NCBI RefSeq assembly: GCF_000378505.1
Contig: NZ_KB899999.1
Location: 1-64,000, forward strand
From: Modicisalibacter luteus DSM 23508
GTDB lineage: Bacteria > Pseudomonadota > Gammaproteobacteria > Pseudomonadales > Halomonadaceae
Length of the DNA: 64,000 nt
Direction: 5' to 3'
The notes beneath the pieces were generated by a model, which saw only the letters and a list, made by a program, of their open reading frames with translations, was not told where the DNA came from and searched no databases. Below, piece after piece: positions 53,403-64,000 of the stretch. Positions within the stretch are counted from its first letter, which is position 1. Each line of letters starts with the position of its first letter. The translations under genes and the position numbers were made by a program.

Positions 53403-53545
53403 AATAGGAAGGTCGATTTTCAAATCACAGTAGGAAAGCTCACATTAACGGGACATTTTTTCAATCCCGGCCGTCCTCTCGACGGTCGGGATTGCTAGAA
53501 GCAGCCGGCAGGAGCCAGCCACCCGCTAATATCGCTGTGCGTGCG

Positions 53546-54103
53546 TTATTGGGTAGGCTGCTCTTCTTCTGTCGCCGAGGCCTCGCTTCCTTCTGCAGTT
53601 CCGCCGGTTTCGTCACCATCGACTACGGTGACATTGTCTTCCGTACCACCGTTGCCGTCCTTGATGATGACGTTCGCGTCGCTCTCCCCGTTGGCTGAGG
53701 CATTGCCTTGTGAACCGTTGCCTTCCTTGATAATGACGTTCGCGTCACTCTCTTCGTTGGCAGGGGCATTGCCTTGTGTGCCGTTGCCGTCCTGGGTGAC
53801 AACGTTCGCCTCGTCCTCGCCGCCCTTGTTTGCGGGGGTATCAGTCGAATTAGACGCACTGGCGTCCTGCTCCGTATCGGCAACGGGTTCATCGGGTTGG
53901 GCCTGATCCCCCGTCCCAGCCCCTGAGACAGGCTCAGCGGCTTCCTCTTGATCCTCTTGAGAAGTGTTGTTCGCCGGCTGGGTCTCGGTCACCTCTGCTT
54001 CGTTGGTGGTCGTTGCCTCCTCGGGGGCCTCCTCCTCTCCGCAACCGGTCAGTAGCGCCCCCGTCAGGGCGAATGCGGCAATCAGGATCGTGCGCTTTTC
54101 CAT
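53546..54103 (-). CDS. Acidic lipoprotein with 22-residue tandem repeats
   Basis: 185 residues. Lipobox LLTGC (Cys21) follows a short signal; the rest is highly acidic and lacks hydrophobic segments. Residues about 97-150 contain two full and one partial copies of a 22-residue unit starting EANV/DANV and containing DGNG/EGNG (66-bp DNA repeats). The DxNG pattern recalls calcium-binding loops, but this is only a resemblance. A GAGGA ribosome site precedes the ATG. Transcribed towards ahcY, upstream of its riboswitch. Confidence 0.75.
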   Translation of the reverse strand: MEKRTILIAAFALTGALLTGCGEEEAPEEATTTNEAEVTETQPANNTSQEDQEEAAEPVSGAGTGDQAQPDEPVADTEQDASASNSTDTPANKGGEDEANVVTQDGNGTQGNAPANEESDANVIIKEGNGSQGNASANGESDANVIIKDGNGGTEDNVTVVDGDETGGTAEGSEASATEEEQPTQ

Positions 54104-54257
54104 GGCTGAACATCCTCATATCCATTGATCTGGCAGGCATCATTGCACACACCAGCGTAGTTCGACTCCGCCACGAATGCAGCCCACAGGCCGCCATGTT
54201 CGCAATGCAACGTACCTCGGAGTCACAGCTGGCCCGGCCCAAGCATGGCCAAGCATG

Positions 54258-54416
54258 TTACTCATCTTCGATGCTGGTTCCCGGCTCACGATCCATCGTG
54301 TCCTCTCCAGGGATGTCGGTATCGGTTTCGTTGCTCTGGCCGTTGTCTCCGCACCCTGTCAGCAACGCCCCGGTCAGCAGGAGCGCTGCGAATAGCGTCA
54401 TCTTGCTCATGTCCAT
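54258..54416 (-). CDS. Very small acidic lipoprotein (52 residues)
   Basis: Encodes a 52-residue protein: short signal with LLTGC lipobox (Cys22), then about 30 acidic residues ending SIEDE. A GGAG ribosome site lies 6 bases before the ATG at 54416; a second ATG is two codons later. The signal region (FAALLLTGALLTGCGD) nearly repeats that of the neighbour at 53546 (AFALTGALLTGCGE), implying duplication. Function unknown. Confidence 0.72.
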   Translation of the reverse strand: MDMSKMTLFAALLLTGALLTGCGDNGQSNETDTDIPGEDTMDREPGTSIEDE

Positions 54417-54508
54417 GTGTCACTCCTTTTCATGCTGGCGAACGGTGTCCACTTTCAACGTAGCTCGCCTGATCCACTCGCAACAGTCCGTATTGGTCCA
54501 GAAACGCC

Positions 54509-54531
54509 GACGCCCCGCGAAGCGGGGCGTC
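54509..54531 (-). terminator. Terminator of metK
   Basis: A 10-bp stem GACGCCCCGC / GCGGGGCGTC with three-base loop, 26 bases after the metK stop; a modest T-rich tail (GGCGTTTC) follows. Confidence 0.75.
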
Positions 54532-54556
54532 GATAGGCAGCAGATGTCATGCAAAC

Positions 54557-55777
54557 TTAGATACCGGCAGCAGCCTTGAGCGACTCGGCCTTGTCGGTCT
54601 TCTCCCAAGGAAAAGCCGTAAAGGTTTCGGTATGCATTTCACCGCTGACATCGGTCCAAGTATAGCTGTGCTCGAATGGCTCGCGCCCGAAGTGGCCGTA
54701 GGCGGCCGTCAACTGGTACATGGGATGCTGAAGATCGAGCATATGGGTAATCGCGTACGGACGCAGGTCGAAGTGTTCGCGTACCAAATCAACGATCTTG
54801 TCGTCGGCGATCCTGCCGGTACCGAAAGTGTTGATCGACACAGAGGTCGGCTCGGCGACACCGATCGCGTAGGAGATCTGGATCTCGCACCTGTCGGCCA
54901 GGCCGGCGGCAACGATGTTCTTGGCCACATAACGACCGGCATAGGCAGCGCTGCGGTCGACCTTGGACGGGTCCTTGCCGGAGAACGCGCCTCCCCCATG
55001 GCGTGCCATGCCGCCATAGGTATCGACGATGATCTTGCGCCCGGTCAGACCGCAGTCACCAACCGGCCCCCCGATCACGAACTTGCCGGTCGGGTTGATA
55101 TGGTAACGGGTCTTGTCCGTCAGCCACTCGGCCGGCAACACCTGTTCGATGATCTCGCGCTTGACCATCTTGCGCAGGTCTTCCTGGTCAATCTCGGGGT
55201 CATGCTGGGTCGACAGGACGACCGCCTCGACCCCCACGGGTTTGCCATCCTCGCCGTAGCGGAAAGTCACCTGGCTCTTGGCGTCGGGACGCAGCCACGG
55301 CAGCATGCCCTTCTTTCGCAACTCGGCCTGGCGTTCGACCAGGCGATGCGAATAGTGGATCGGCGCCGGCATGTACGACTCGGTCTCGTTGGTCGCGTAA
55401 CCGAACATGAGCCCCTGATCCCCCGCGCCCTGATCTTCCGGCTTACTGCGGTCGACACCCTGGGCAATGTCCACACTCTGCTTGCCGATCAGGTTGAGGA
55501 CACCGCAGGTTTCGCCATCGAAGCCGACATCCGAGGAGTCGTAGCCGATGTCCAGGATCACCTTGCGCACCAGCTCCTCCAGATCGACCCAGGCGTTGGT
55601 GGTGATCTCGCCGGCGACGATTGCCACGCCAGTCTTGACCATTGTCTCGCAGGCCACGCGAGCCTGCTTGTCACGCGCAATGATCGCGTCGAGCACGGCG
55701 TCGGAAATCTGGTCGGCGATCTTGTCCGGATGCCCTTCGGAGACAGATTCGGAAGTAAACAGGGAATATTCGCTCAT
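54557..55777 (-). CDS. metK: S-adenosylmethionine synthetase
   Basis: 406 residues. Makes SAM from methionine and ATP. Motifs: [11 protein letters not shown], the ATP-binding [13 protein letters not shown], and [20 protein letters not shown], the phosphate loop. The ATG at 55777 is chosen by homology ([18 protein letters not shown]); the frame continues 45 codons upstream without family sequence. No SAM riboswitch was recognised in the leader. Divergent from tkt. Confidence 0.97.
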   Translation of the reverse strand: MSEYSLFTSESVSEGHPDKIADQISDAVLDAIIARDKQARVACETMVKTGVAIVAGEITTNAWVDLEELVRKVILDIGYDSSDVGFDGETCGVLNLIGKQSVDIAQGVDRSKPEDQGAGDQGLMFGYATNETESYMPAPIHYSHRLVERQAELRKKGMLPWLRPDAKSQVTFRYGEDGKPVGVEAVVLSTQHDPEIDQEDLRKMVKREIIEQVLPAEWLTDKTRYHINPTGKFVIGGPVGDCGLTGRKIIVDTYGGMARHGGGAFSGKDPSKVDRSAAYAGRYVAKNIVAAGLADRCEIQISYAIGVAEPTSVSINTFGTGRIADDKIVDLVREHFDLRPYAITHMLDLQHPMYQLTAAYGHFGREPFEHSYTWTDVSGEMHTETFTAFPWEKTDKAESLKAAAGI

Positions 55778-56049
55778 GCGTCCTTGACCCTCTTGGCGTT
55801 TACCCGTCTTGAGCGGGATAAGTGAAACGAAAGGGGAACCGGCGCCGCAGGCCAGGGCGACGCACGACCGGCGCAGAAAATGACGCTGGCCCGGGGGGGC
55901 AAAGTCTACACGCAAGCCCTACCAGTGCCTAGCGAGCCGAGATGGATGCTCCCTGCGGTGCGCGCCCCGACGCTGTCATTCGATGGGCATGCGGCTTCCC
56001 CACCTCCGCTACGATAGGAGAAATCGCGGTGGCTCGCCCGCCGCGTCAT

Positions 56050-56078
56050 TTGATGGATACGGATAACTCGGCGACAAT
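56050..56078 (+). promoter_or_regulatory. Predicted sigma-70 promoter of tkt
   Basis: TTGATG and GACAAT separated by 17 bp; a start near 56085 would give a leader of about 150 nt containing two hairpins. Confidence 0.5.
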
Positions 56079-56092
56079 AGCGCCCTGACCCG

Positions 56093-56162
56093 GCGCCCGC
56101 ACCCTTCGGGCGCATCCTGGGATTTGCCTGAAAGATGACAAGCGCAGGCTTTCAGGCAAATC
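56093..56162 (+). promoter_or_regulatory. Two hairpins in the tkt leader
   Basis: The first is GCGCCC-N9-GGGCGC (56093-56113). The second is a perfect 14-bp stem, GATTTGCCTGAAAG / CTTTCAGGCAAATC (56121-56134 and 56149-56162), with a 14-nt loop. Neither is followed by a T-run. They could form a regulatory leader or protein-binding site; no known riboswitch class was recognised. Confidence 0.5.
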
Positions 56163-56234
56163 GTAGTTGAACAGGCAGCGACCGAACCCGCGGTGGCTGC
56201 CATTGCTGATTTGCCGTAGGCGAGGAGCTATACG

Positions 56235-58229
56235 ATGCCGTCCCGTTTCGAGCTGGCGAACGCCATCCGCGCGCTGTCCATGGATGCCGTGCAGAAGGCC
56301 AAATCCGGTCACCCCGGCGCCCCCATGGGCATGGCCGACATCGCCGAGGTGGTGTGGAACGATTACCTCAAGCACAACCCGGCCAACCCGCACTGGGCCG
56401 ACCGCGACCGTTTCGTGCTGTCCAACGGACACGGTTCCATGCTGCTCTATTCACTGCTCCACCTGACCGGCTACGAGCTGACACTGGAAGATTTGCAGCA
56501 CTTCCGTCAACTGCATTCCAAGACGCCGGGCCACCCGGAGCTTGGCTACACGCCGGGTGTCGAAACCACTACCGGCCCACTGGGTCAGGGTCTCGCCAAC
56601 GCCGTAGGCATGGCCATCGCCGAGCGTACCCTGGCGGCGCAGTTCAACCAGCCGGGCCATGAGATCATCGACCACAACACCTATGTGTTCCTGGGCGATG
56701 GCTGCATGATGGAAGGCATCTCCCACGAAGCTTGCTCGCTGGCCGGCACCCAAGGGCTGGGCAAGCTGACCGCCTTCTACGACGACAACGGCATTTCCAT
56801 CGATGGCGAGGTCGAGGGCTGGTTCACCGACGATACCGCCAAGCGCTTCGAGGCCTACGGCTGGCACGTGGTGCCCAACGTCGATGGTCACAATCCGGAC
56901 GAGATCAAGGCCGCCATCGAGCTGGCACGCAATCACGACGATCGTCCCAGCCTGATCATCTGCAAGACCATTATCGGCTTTGGCGCGCCCAACAAGCAGG
57001 GCTCCGAGGAGAGCCACGGGGCACCGCTGGGCGACGATGAGGTCGCCGCTGCCCGTCGCCAGCTAGGCTGGCCCCATGCTCCCTTCCATGTCCCCGAAGA
57101 GATCTACCAGGGCTGGGACGCCACCGCCCGCGGCCAGAAGGCCGAGGACGACTGGAATGCCCGCTTCGAGCGCTATCAGGAAGCCCACCCCGAGTTGGCC
57201 AGGGAGCTCAAGCGTCGCCTCAAGGGCGAACTGCCTGCCACGTTGAAGACCGAGAAGCTGATCGAGGAAGCCCAGGAGCGCGGCGAGACCCTCGCTACTC
57301 GCAAGGCGTCCCTGACCTGCCTGAACGAGTTCGGCCCGCAACTGCCCGAGCTGCTCGGCGGCAGTGCCGACCTCGCGCCATCCAACCTGACCTTCTGGAA
57401 AGGGGCGAGCGCGATCAACCGCGACCATGCTGCCGGTAACTACCTGCATTACGGGGTTCGCGAGTTCGGCATGGGGGCGATCATGAACGGCATCAGCGCG
57501 CACGGCGGGTTCATTCCCTACGGCGCGACCTTCCTGACCTTCATGGAGTACATGCACAATGCCGTGCGACTGGCGGCATTCATGCATCGTCAGGCCATCT
57601 ACGTATTCACCCACGATTCCATCGGCCTCGGCGAGGACGGTCCGACCCACCAGCCGATCGAGCAGATGGGTGCGTTACGCTCGACACCGAACCTGTCCAC
57701 CTGGCGCCCGGCCGACGCGGTGGAAACCGCCGCCGCATGGCATACCGCCCTGCATCGTCGCGGCGCCCCGACCGCCCTGGTCCTGTCGCGCCAGAACCTG
57801 CCCCATCAACAGCGCGACAAGCATCAGCTGGCCGATATCCAGCGCGGCGGCTACGTGCTCAAGGACAGCGACGAGCCTGCCGAGGTGATCCTGATCGCTA
57901 CCGGTTCCGAAGTGGCCTTGGCCATGGACGCTGCCGATGCACTGGAAGCCAAGGGCAAGGCGGTGCGGGTGGTGTCGATGCCCTCCACCGATACCTTCGA
58001 GGCCCAGCCAGCCAGCTACCGCGACAGCGTATTGCCGCCGACCCAGCGCAAGCGCGTGGCCATCGAGGCCAGCCATTACGCCTACTGGTACAAGCATGTG
58101 GGCCTGGATGGCCGCATCATTGCCATGGACCGTTTCGGCGAATCGGCCCCGGCCGCGGATCTGTTCAAGTATTTCGGCTTTACCGTCGAGAACGTGGTCG
58201 AGCAGGTCGAGCAGATGCTCGCCGAGTAA
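56235..58229 (+). CDS. tkt: Transketolase
   Basis: 664 residues, thiamine-diphosphate enzyme of the pentose phosphate pathway. [18 protein letters not shown] binds TPP and Mg; [33 protein letters not shown] and the C-terminal domain are all present. Length is normal. Divergent from metK, convergent with nrdF. Adjacent to ahcY/metK as in many gammaproteobacteria. Confidence 0.97.
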   Translation: MPSRFELANAIRALSMDAVQKAKSGHPGAPMGMADIAEVVWNDYLKHNPANPHWADRDRFVLSNGHGSMLLYSLLHLTGYELTLEDLQHFRQLHSKTPGHPELGYTPGVETTTGPLGQGLANAVGMAIAERTLAAQFNQPGHEIIDHNTYVFLGDGCMMEGISHEACSLAGTQGLGKLTAFYDDNGISIDGEVEGWFTDDTAKRFEAYGWHVVPNVDGHNPDEIKAAIELARNHDDRPSLIICKTIIGFGAPNKQGSEESHGAPLGDDEVAAARRQLGWPHAPFHVPEEIYQGWDATARGQKAEDDWNARFERYQEAHPELARELKRRLKGELPATLKTEKLIEEAQERGETLATRKASLTCLNEFGPQLPELLGGSADLAPSNLTFWKGASAINRDHAAGNYLHYGVREFGMGAIMNGISAHGGFIPYGATFLTFMEYMHNAVRLAAFMHRQAIYVFTHDSIGLGEDGPTHQPIEQMGALRSTPNLSTWRPADAVETAAAWHTALHRRGAPTALVLSRQNLPHQQRDKHQLADIQRGGYVLKDSDEPAEVILIATGSEVALAMDAADALEAKGKAVRVVSMPSTDTFEAQPASYRDSVLPPTQRKRVAIEASHYAYWYKHVGLDGRIIAMDRFGESAPAADLFKYFGFTVENVVEQVEQMLAE

Positions 58230-58261
58230 TCTCGGCGCGCTGTTCACACAGCTGCGAACAG

Positions 58262-58289
58262 AAAAAGCACGGCGTAAGCCGTGCTTTTT
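58262..58289. terminator. Bidirectional terminator between tkt and nrdF
   Basis: A 12-bp stem AAAAAGCACGGC / GCCGTGCTTTTT with GTAA loop; the A and T runs serve both strands. Confidence 0.92.
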
Positions 58290-58316
58290 CATTTTCAGGA
58301 GCGCACTACCGATAGC

Positions 58317-59381
<1,065 letters not shown>

Positions 59382-61556
59382 TCACAGGGTGCAGGAGACG
59401 CAGCCTTCCACTTCCGTTCCCATCAGCGCCGCCTGGCGCAGACGCACGTAGTAGATCGTCTTGATACCCTTTTTCCAGGCGTAGATCTGGGCGCGGTTGA
59501 TGTCGCGGGTGGTGGCGGTATCGCGGAAGAACAGCGTCAGCGATAGTCCCTGGTCGACGTGTTGGGTCGCCTCGGCGTAGGTGTCGATAATCTTCTCGGG
59601 GCCGACCTCGTAGGCGTCGCGGTAATAGTCCTGATTGTCGTCACTCAAGTAGGGTGCCGGATAGTAAACGCGGCCCAGCTTGCCCTCCTTGCGGATCTCG
59701 ATCTTCGCCGCCACCGGGTGGATGCTCGACGTGGCATGATTGATGTAGGAGATCGAACCCGTCGGTGGAATCGCCTGCAGGTTGCGGTTGAAAAGGCCGT
59801 GTTCCATTACCGAGGCCTTTAGCTCGCGCCAGTCGGCCTGGGTCGGGATGCGAATGCTGGCGGCGTGGAACAGCTCACGCACCCTGGCGGTCCGCGGCAA
59901 CCATTCACGCTCGGTGTACTTGTCGAAATAACTGCCGTCGGCGTAGGCGGATTCCTCAAAGCCGGCAAAGCGTGTCCCACGCTCGATGGCCAACTGGTTC
60001 GAAGCCCGCAGGGCGTGGTAGGTCACCGTGTAGAAATAGATGTTGGTGAAATCCAACCCTTCCTCGGAACCGTAATGGATGTGCTCACGCGCCAGATAAC
60101 CGTGCAGGTTCATCTGGCCCAGACCGATAGCGTGAGAGCGGGCATTGGCTTCGGCGATAGACGGTACCGAGCGGATGTCGCTCATTTCGGAAACGGCAGT
60201 CAGGCCACGAATCGCCGTTTCGACACTGGCTCCGAAATCCGGGGCATCCATCACCCGGGCAATGTTCAGCGAGCCCAGGTTGCAGGAGATATCCTCGCCG
60301 ATACGCCGGTAGCCCAGGTCGTCGTCGTACTCGGTGGGCGAATTGACCTGGAGGATTTCCGAGCAGAGGTTGCTCATATTGATGCGCCCCGCGATCGGGT
60401 TGGCGCGATTCACCGTGTCCTCGAACATCACGTACGGGTAGCCGGACTCGAACTGCAGCTCGGCCAGGGTCTGGAACAATTCGCGCGCATTGGTCTTGGT
60501 CTTGCGGATGCGCGAATCGTCGACCATCTCCTGATACTTCTCGGTGATGCTGAGGTCACCGAACGGCACGCCATAGACGCGCTCGACGTCATAGGGCGAG
60601 AACAGGTACATCGCCTCGTTGCGCTTGGCCAGCTCAAAAGTGATGTCGGGGATTACCACGCCCAGCGACAGCGTCTTGATGCGGATCTTCTCGTCGGCGT
60701 TCTCGCGCTTGGTGTCGAGGAAACGCAAGATGTCAGGATGGTGTACGTTGAGGTAGACCGCCCCTGCGCCCTGGCGCGCGCCCAGCTGATTGGCGTAGGA
60801 GAAGGCATCCTCGAGCAGCTTCATGATCGGGATGATGCCAGAGGACTGGTTCTCGATGCGCTTGATCGGCGCACCCAGCTCACGGATGTTGCTGAGCAGA
60901 AACGCCACCCCACCGCCGCGCTTGGAGAGCTGCAGCGCAGAGTTGATGGCCCGGCCGATCGACTCCATGTTGTCCTCGATGCGCAGCAGGAAACACGACA
61001 CCAGTTCGCCGCGCTGCTGCTTGCCGCAGTTGAGGAAGGTCGGCGTGGCCGGCTGAAAACGGCCATGGATGATCTCGTCGAGCAGCATCGTCGCCAGCCT
61101 CTCATCGCCGCGTGCCAGGCTAAGAGCGACCATGCACACGCGATCCTCGTAACGCTCCAGATAGCGACGGCCGTCGAATGTCTTGAGGGTATAGCTGGTG
61201 TAGTACTTGAAGGCGCCGAGAAAACTCTGGAACCGGAACTTCACCGCATAGGCCCGCTCGAAGAGCCGCTTCACGAACGCGAAATCGTACTGCTCTAGCA
61301 CGGCGCGCTCGTAGTAGCCCTCCTTTACCAGGTAGTCGAGCTTCTCCTCGAGCGAGTGGAAGAACACCGTATTCTGGTTGACGTGCTGCAGGAAGTACTG
61401 ACGCGCCGCCTCGCGATCGGCGTCGAGCTGCAGGTGCCCGTCGGCATCGTAGAGGTTGAGCATGGCATTGAGCGCATGATAATCCAGTGCCTTCGCCGAC
61501 CGGGAGGTCTCGGTTGCCGGCGCTTCGTCGGGCAGTTCCAGGGTGTCATTCAACAT
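59382..61556 (-). CDS. nrdE: Class Ib ribonucleotide reductase large subunit
   Basis: 724 residues. Contains the radical-site Cys in [10 protein letters not shown], the redox Cys of [32 protein letters not shown], and the C-terminal pair GCVSC that is re-reduced by NrdH. The short N-terminus lacks the ATP-cone of class Ia enzymes. The ATG at 61556 has a GGAG site and overlaps nrdI by 11 bases; the frame is open 50 codons further inside nrdI. Confidence 0.96.
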   Translation of the reverse strand: MLNDTLELPDEAPATETSRSAKALDYHALNAMLNLYDADGHLQLDADREAARQYFLQHVNQNTVFFHSLEEKLDYLVKEGYYERAVLEQYDFAFVKRLFERAYAVKFRFQSFLGAFKYYTSYTLKTFDGRRYLERYEDRVCMVALSLARGDERLATMLLDEIIHGRFQPATPTFLNCGKQQRGELVSCFLLRIEDNMESIGRAINSALQLSKRGGGVAFLLSNIRELGAPIKRIENQSSGIIPIMKLLEDAFSYANQLGARQGAGAVYLNVHHPDILRFLDTKRENADEKIRIKTLSLGVVIPDITFELAKRNEAMYLFSPYDVERVYGVPFGDLSITEKYQEMVDDSRIRKTKTNARELFQTLAELQFESGYPYVMFEDTVNRANPIAGRINMSNLCSEILQVNSPTEYDDDLGYRRIGEDISCNLGSLNIARVMDAPDFGASVETAIRGLTAVSEMSDIRSVPSIAEANARSHAIGLGQMNLHGYLAREHIHYGSEEGLDFTNIYFYTVTYHALRASNQLAIERGTRFAGFEESAYADGSYFDKYTEREWLPRTARVRELFHAASIRIPTQADWRELKASVMEHGLFNRNLQAIPPTGSISYINHATSSIHPVAAKIEIRKEGKLGRVYYPAPYLSDDNQDYYRDAYEVGPEKIIDTYAEATQHVDQGLSLTLFFRDTATTRDINRAQIYAWKKGIKTIYYVRLRQAALMGTEVEGCVSCTL

Positions 61557-61947
61557 CGGCGGTCTCCAGGGTAAGACAGTCGCGTACCTTGAGGACATCT
61601 TCAGGTGTCCCCATGAGTTCGAAGCGGTGCAGCAAGGGCACCTGGCACTTGTGGGCGATGACCCGGCCCGCCAGCCCGAAGGCGCTGCCGAAGTTGGTGT
61701 TGCCACCGGCCACCACCCCGCGAATCAGGGCGCGGTTGTGCGTATCGTTGAGAAAGCGAATCACCGGCCCCGGCACCGAGGTACGAGGGTCGCCATCGCC
61801 ATAGGTGGGGACGACCAGCACATAAGGACGCTCCACCCGCAGCGATTCGCGACGACTCGACGGGATTCGCTGGGCGGGCAGGCCCAGCTTTTCCACGAAG
61901 CGTCGGGTATTGCCCGACTGAGTGGAGAAATAGACCAAGTCGCTCAC
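61546..61947 (-). CDS. nrdI: NrdI flavodoxin-like protein
   Basis: 133 residues. FMN-binding loop [14 protein letters not shown] at the N-terminus and [10 protein letters not shown] later are diagnostic. NrdI supplies the oxidant that activates the dimanganese cofactor of NrdF. The start is a GTG at 61947 with GGGGAG site; the frame continues upstream inside nrdH without family sequence. Confidence 0.94.
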   Translation of the reverse strand: MSDLVYFSTQSGNTRRFVEKLGLPAQRIPSSRRESLRVERPYVLVVPTYGDGDPRTSVPGPVIRFLNDTHNRALIRGVVAGGNTNFGSAFGLAGRVIAHKCQVPLLHRFELMGTPEDVLKVRDCLTLETADVE

Positions 61948-61960
61948 ATGGGCTCCCCGC

Positions 61961-62182
61961 TCAGGCCAGCTGGCGGATGCGCTCGGGCCGGAACCCGGAC
62001 CAGTGCTCCTCTCCCACGACGACAACCGGAAGCTGTCGATAGCCCAGCGATTCGACGGTGCGCACCGCGTCTGTCTCCACGCTGATATCCACCACGCTAT
62101 AGTCGAGTCCCTGCTTGTCGAGGGCGCGGTAGGTGGCATGGCACTGCATGCAATCCGGCTTGCTGTAAATGGTAATACTCAT
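61961..62182 (-). CDS. nrdH: NrdH glutaredoxin-like electron donor
   Basis: 73 residues, thioredoxin fold with redox motif CMQC (Cys10/Cys13 in [16 protein letters not shown]) and [11 protein letters not shown] followed by WSGFRPERI, typical of NrdH. Gives electrons to NrdE. It starts the nrdHIEF operon; the 28 in-frame codons upstream are the leader hairpin region. Confidence 0.94.
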   Translation of the reverse strand: MSITIYSKPDCMQCHATYRALDKQGLDYSVVDISVETDAVRTVESLGYRQLPVVVVGEEHWSGFRPERIRQLA

Positions 62183-62213
62183 GATAATCGTTCCCGTAAA
62201 TGACAGCGGTGCG

Positions 62214-62250
62214 CAAGAAAAGTGCTCTCGCCTCCTCAGGCCGAGAGCAC
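62214..62250 (-). terminator. Hairpin with T-run between the UbiH-family gene and nrdH
   Basis: On the minus strand GTGCTCTCG / CGAGAGCAC forms a stem (9 bp plus inner pairs), followed by TTTTCTT. It may end transcription of the UbiH-family gene. A possible promoter for nrdH (TTGATT-16 bp-TACCAT, about 62253-62280) lies just upstream of the hairpin, so it may equally be an attenuator in the nrdHIEF leader. Confidence 0.65.
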
Positions 62251-62325
62251 CACATATGGTAGTCATTTACGCAAAAGAATCAACATCTGGTACCGAGTCG
62301 AGATCAGCGTCTCGTCAATGCTGGA

Positions 62326-63516
62326 TCAACGGGCGTCTCGCAGCAGATAGCTCTCAAGCCCCCAGCGTAGCGGCCCGACCTGCCTGGCCAGGCCCAACGC
62401 GGCCTGGCGCAGCATACGAGCAGGCGGGCGTGCATCGCCATACAGCGACACTACGGTCTGGGAAGCCAGCCACAAGGGCCGGATCGCGCGCTGATGGGCG
62501 CGTTCGTAGGCGGACAGGACAGCGGACGACCCGATATCGCCACCTCGCCGATGCTCCATGGAAATTTCACGCGCCAGCCGGTGCACGCTGGCCAGCCCGA
62601 CGTTGAAGCCATGCGCAGTGGCGGGATGCAAGCCGATCGCGGCATCGCCGATCAGCGCAAGGCGCTCCTCGACCAGACGCTGCGCATAGCCGACCCACAG
62701 CGGGTAGCTATGCACCTCTCCGATACGCTGCATGTCGCCCAGGCAGTGACGATAGAAGTCGGTGACCGTTGCCGAGAATGCAGCAACATCCAGTGATGCC
62801 AGCCGTTCGGCTTCCGTCGGCGTTAGCGTCATGACTACCGAGGAGGTTTGCTCGTTCAGCGGCAGGAGCGCCAGTGCCCGCTCGTAGCCGAACCAGGACC
62901 ATGTCGTCTCGCCATGGGGGCGCTCATGAGCCATGCGGCAAACCAGCACCTTTCGACCAGTGTCCTCGAGATGGGCAGGCAGCCCCGCCATTCGACGCGT
63001 TACTGACATCCGACCGTCGGCCGCCACGACCAGTCGGGCGTCCAACCGGCTGCCATCCTCAAGACGCAAGGTGCGTGTGCGTGTAGCGGTCTCAAGCGCG
63101 CTGACGCCCTGGCCGGTAAGCAGCGTGATCCGCGAATCGTCCAGGGCGGCCTCGAAAGCGGCACGCCGGATAACGCGGTTGGGAACGAGTTGGCCAATGG
63201 TTCGTGATGCAGAGCGTTCGCCGCCGGCCAGCGTCATGGCTTGCGGCGCGTCGCCATTGTAGAGCTGCGCCTCGCGAATCGGTGCCACGCTCTGCATGTC
63301 GATACGCTGCCAGATACCGGCCCAGGCGAGCTGACGTCGTGACGTGTGGGTCAGGGCGATCTCGCGTCCGTCTTCTCCCGGTTCTGCCAAAGCGGAATAG
63401 GGGATGCGGTCGACCACGGCCACCTCCAGCCCCATGGCGGCCAGTTCGACAGCCAGGCAGAGCCCCGCCGGCCCAGCACCCACGATCGCCACGTCGGCCA
63501 TTGTGTTTTCCGGCAT
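62326..63516 (-). CDS. UbiH/UbiF/VisC-family FAD-dependent hydroxylase
   Basis: 396 residues. FAD-binding GAGPAGLCLAVEL near the N-terminus, the VVAADGRMSVTRR (DG) motif at about 160-170, and the second FAD motif GDAAIGLHPATAHGFNVGL at about 290 place it in the ubiquinone-hydroxylase family. Which ring position it hydroxylates cannot be said; typical ubiquinone operon partners are absent. The ATG at 63516 has a GGGGAAAG site. Confidence 0.88.
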   Translation of the reverse strand: MPENTMADVAIVGAGPAGLCLAVELAAMGLEVAVVDRIPYSALAEPGEDGREIALTHTSRRQLAWAGIWQRIDMQSVAPIREAQLYNGDAPQAMTLAGGERSASRTIGQLVPNRVIRRAAFEAALDDSRITLLTGQGVSALETATRTRTLRLEDGSRLDARLVVAADGRMSVTRRMAGLPAHLEDTGRKVLVCRMAHERPHGETTWSWFGYERALALLPLNEQTSSVVMTLTPTEAERLASLDVAAFSATVTDFYRHCLGDMQRIGEVHSYPLWVGYAQRLVEERLALIGDAAIGLHPATAHGFNVGLASVHRLAREISMEHRRGGDIGSSAVLSAYERAHQRAIRPLWLASQTVVSLYGDARPPARMLRQAALGLARQVGPLRWGLESYLLRDAR

Positions 63517-63631
63517 GTCACTTTCCCCTTGCGCCATTCGTCGTTAACGGCTGTCAGTATGGCTGCTCATGATACGCTGTGGTCCACATAGCGACCACGG
63601 GCAGTGGCGATCGGCCACGCCTCAACGACAA

Positions 63632-63654
63632 ACGGCCCGGCAGAGCCGGGCCGT
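63632..63654 (-). terminator. Terminator of the aldolase gene
   Basis: A 10-bp stem ACGGCCCGGC / GCCGGGCCGT with three-base loop, followed on the minus strand by TTTGTCGTT, 31 bases after the stop codon. Confidence 0.85.
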
Positions 63655-63684
63655 TGCGGTAATCCCCGAGTCGCCCAGTTAACT

Positions 63685-64000
63685 TCAGGCGATGGTGATA
63701 TCCTTCGAGAGGTAGACATCCTGAATGGCGTTGAGCAGTTCGACGCCCTCCTTCATCGGCTTCTGGAAGGCCTTGCGTCCCGAGATCAGGCCCATGCCGC
63801 CGGCACGCTTGTTGATGACTGCCGTGCGTACAGCCTCACCGAGGTCCGAATGGCCCTTGGAGCCACCCCCCGAGTTGATCAGCCCGGCACGTCCCATGAA
63901 GCAGTTGGCTACCTGATAGCGGGCCAGGTCGATGGGGTGATCCGAGGTCAGCTCATCGTAGACCTTGTCGTGGGTGTGGCCAAAGCCGATCGTGCGATAA
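63685..64000 (-). CDS. fbaB: Class I fructose-bisphosphate aldolase (3-prime part)
   Basis: Runs off the right edge; 104 C-terminal residues are visible. [20 protein letters not shown] and [11 protein letters not shown], then [19 protein letters not shown], match the C-terminal barrel and phosphate-binding part of FbaB/DhnA-type aldolases. Residues from about 245 of a roughly 350-residue protein are present; the Schiff-base Lys is expected outside the window. Confidence 0.9.
   Translation of the reverse strand, partial: YRTIGFGHTHDKVYDELTSDHPIDLARYQVANCFMGRAGLINSGGGSKGHSDLGEAVRTAVINKRAGGMGLISGRKAFQKPMKEGVELLNAIQDVYLSKDITIA

Noticed and set aside
55778-56234. SAM riboswitch before metK
   Set aside because: No conserved block of a SAM riboswitch class known to me could be found in the metK leader.
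62245-62262. NrdR box before nrdHIEF
   Set aside because: ACCACATATGGT is palindromic but does not fit the NrdR consensus well, and no paired second box was found.

Overview
The window looks like chromosome of a high-GC gammaproteobacterium, most likely a halophilic Halomonas-type (Halomonadaceae) species. This rests on the overall gene content: a TAXI-type TRAP transporter, several small very acidic lipoproteins, an SAH-riboswitch-controlled ahcY, nrdHIEF, and paired Mn-type and Cu/Zn superoxide dismutases. The genus is an inference. No tRNA, rRNA, CRISPR array, insertion sequence or prophage was seen.

Layout. 0.3-8.7 kb: lactate utilisation operon (lldE-lldF-lldG-HAD phosphatase, minus strand), divergent from a PdhR-like GntR regulator that runs into a DctB/DctD-type two-component system. 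Two near-perfect PdhR-type operators lie 200 bp apart in the divergent region. 8.6-13.8 kb: YdjM-like membrane protein, YrdA gamma-carbonic anhydrase, NSS transporter, prlC and a YheV-like zinc ribbon. 14.0-21.6 kb: TAXI TRAP transporter (binding protein, fused permease), then an isoquinoline-oxidoreductase-type molybdenum hydroxylase (two subunits) with a triheme cytochrome c. 21.7-28.9 kb: Mn-type SOD and Cu/Zn SOD (convergent), metF, a zinc-type CDF exporter behind a MerR-type promoter, EamA and AEC transporters, an AraC regulator, a truncated GST, and two small conserved genes. 29.1-33.0 kb: epimerase/GT2/LAB_N/GT39 operon, probably placing uronic acid on lipid A or core.

33.2-41.9 kb is the most unusual part. 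It is a tightly coupled operon of complex-I membrane-arm subunits (order A, a degenerate B-D fusion, H, J, K, L, M, N). It has no NuoC, E, F, G or I, and the B-D fusion has lost all cluster- and NiFe-ligating cysteine motifs. The ion-channel residues of L, M, N and K are mostly kept. A Csp-type copper-storage protein lies just upstream, and a copper-resistance cluster (copA, copB, His/Met-rich cytochrome c, copR, copS) follows at 43.7-49.2 kb. I read this as a redox-less complex-I relative, possibly tied to copper or envelope stress.

49.3-64 kb: phospholipase-D/cardiolipin-synthase-like lipoprotein, acidic lipoproteins (one of only 52 residues), ahcY behind an SAH riboswitch, metK, tkt with a structured leader, nrdHIEF, a UbiH-family hydroxylase and the 3-prime part of a class I fructose-bisphosphate aldolase. 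metF, ahcY and metK together supply the methionine/SAM cycle, although metF is 28 kb away.
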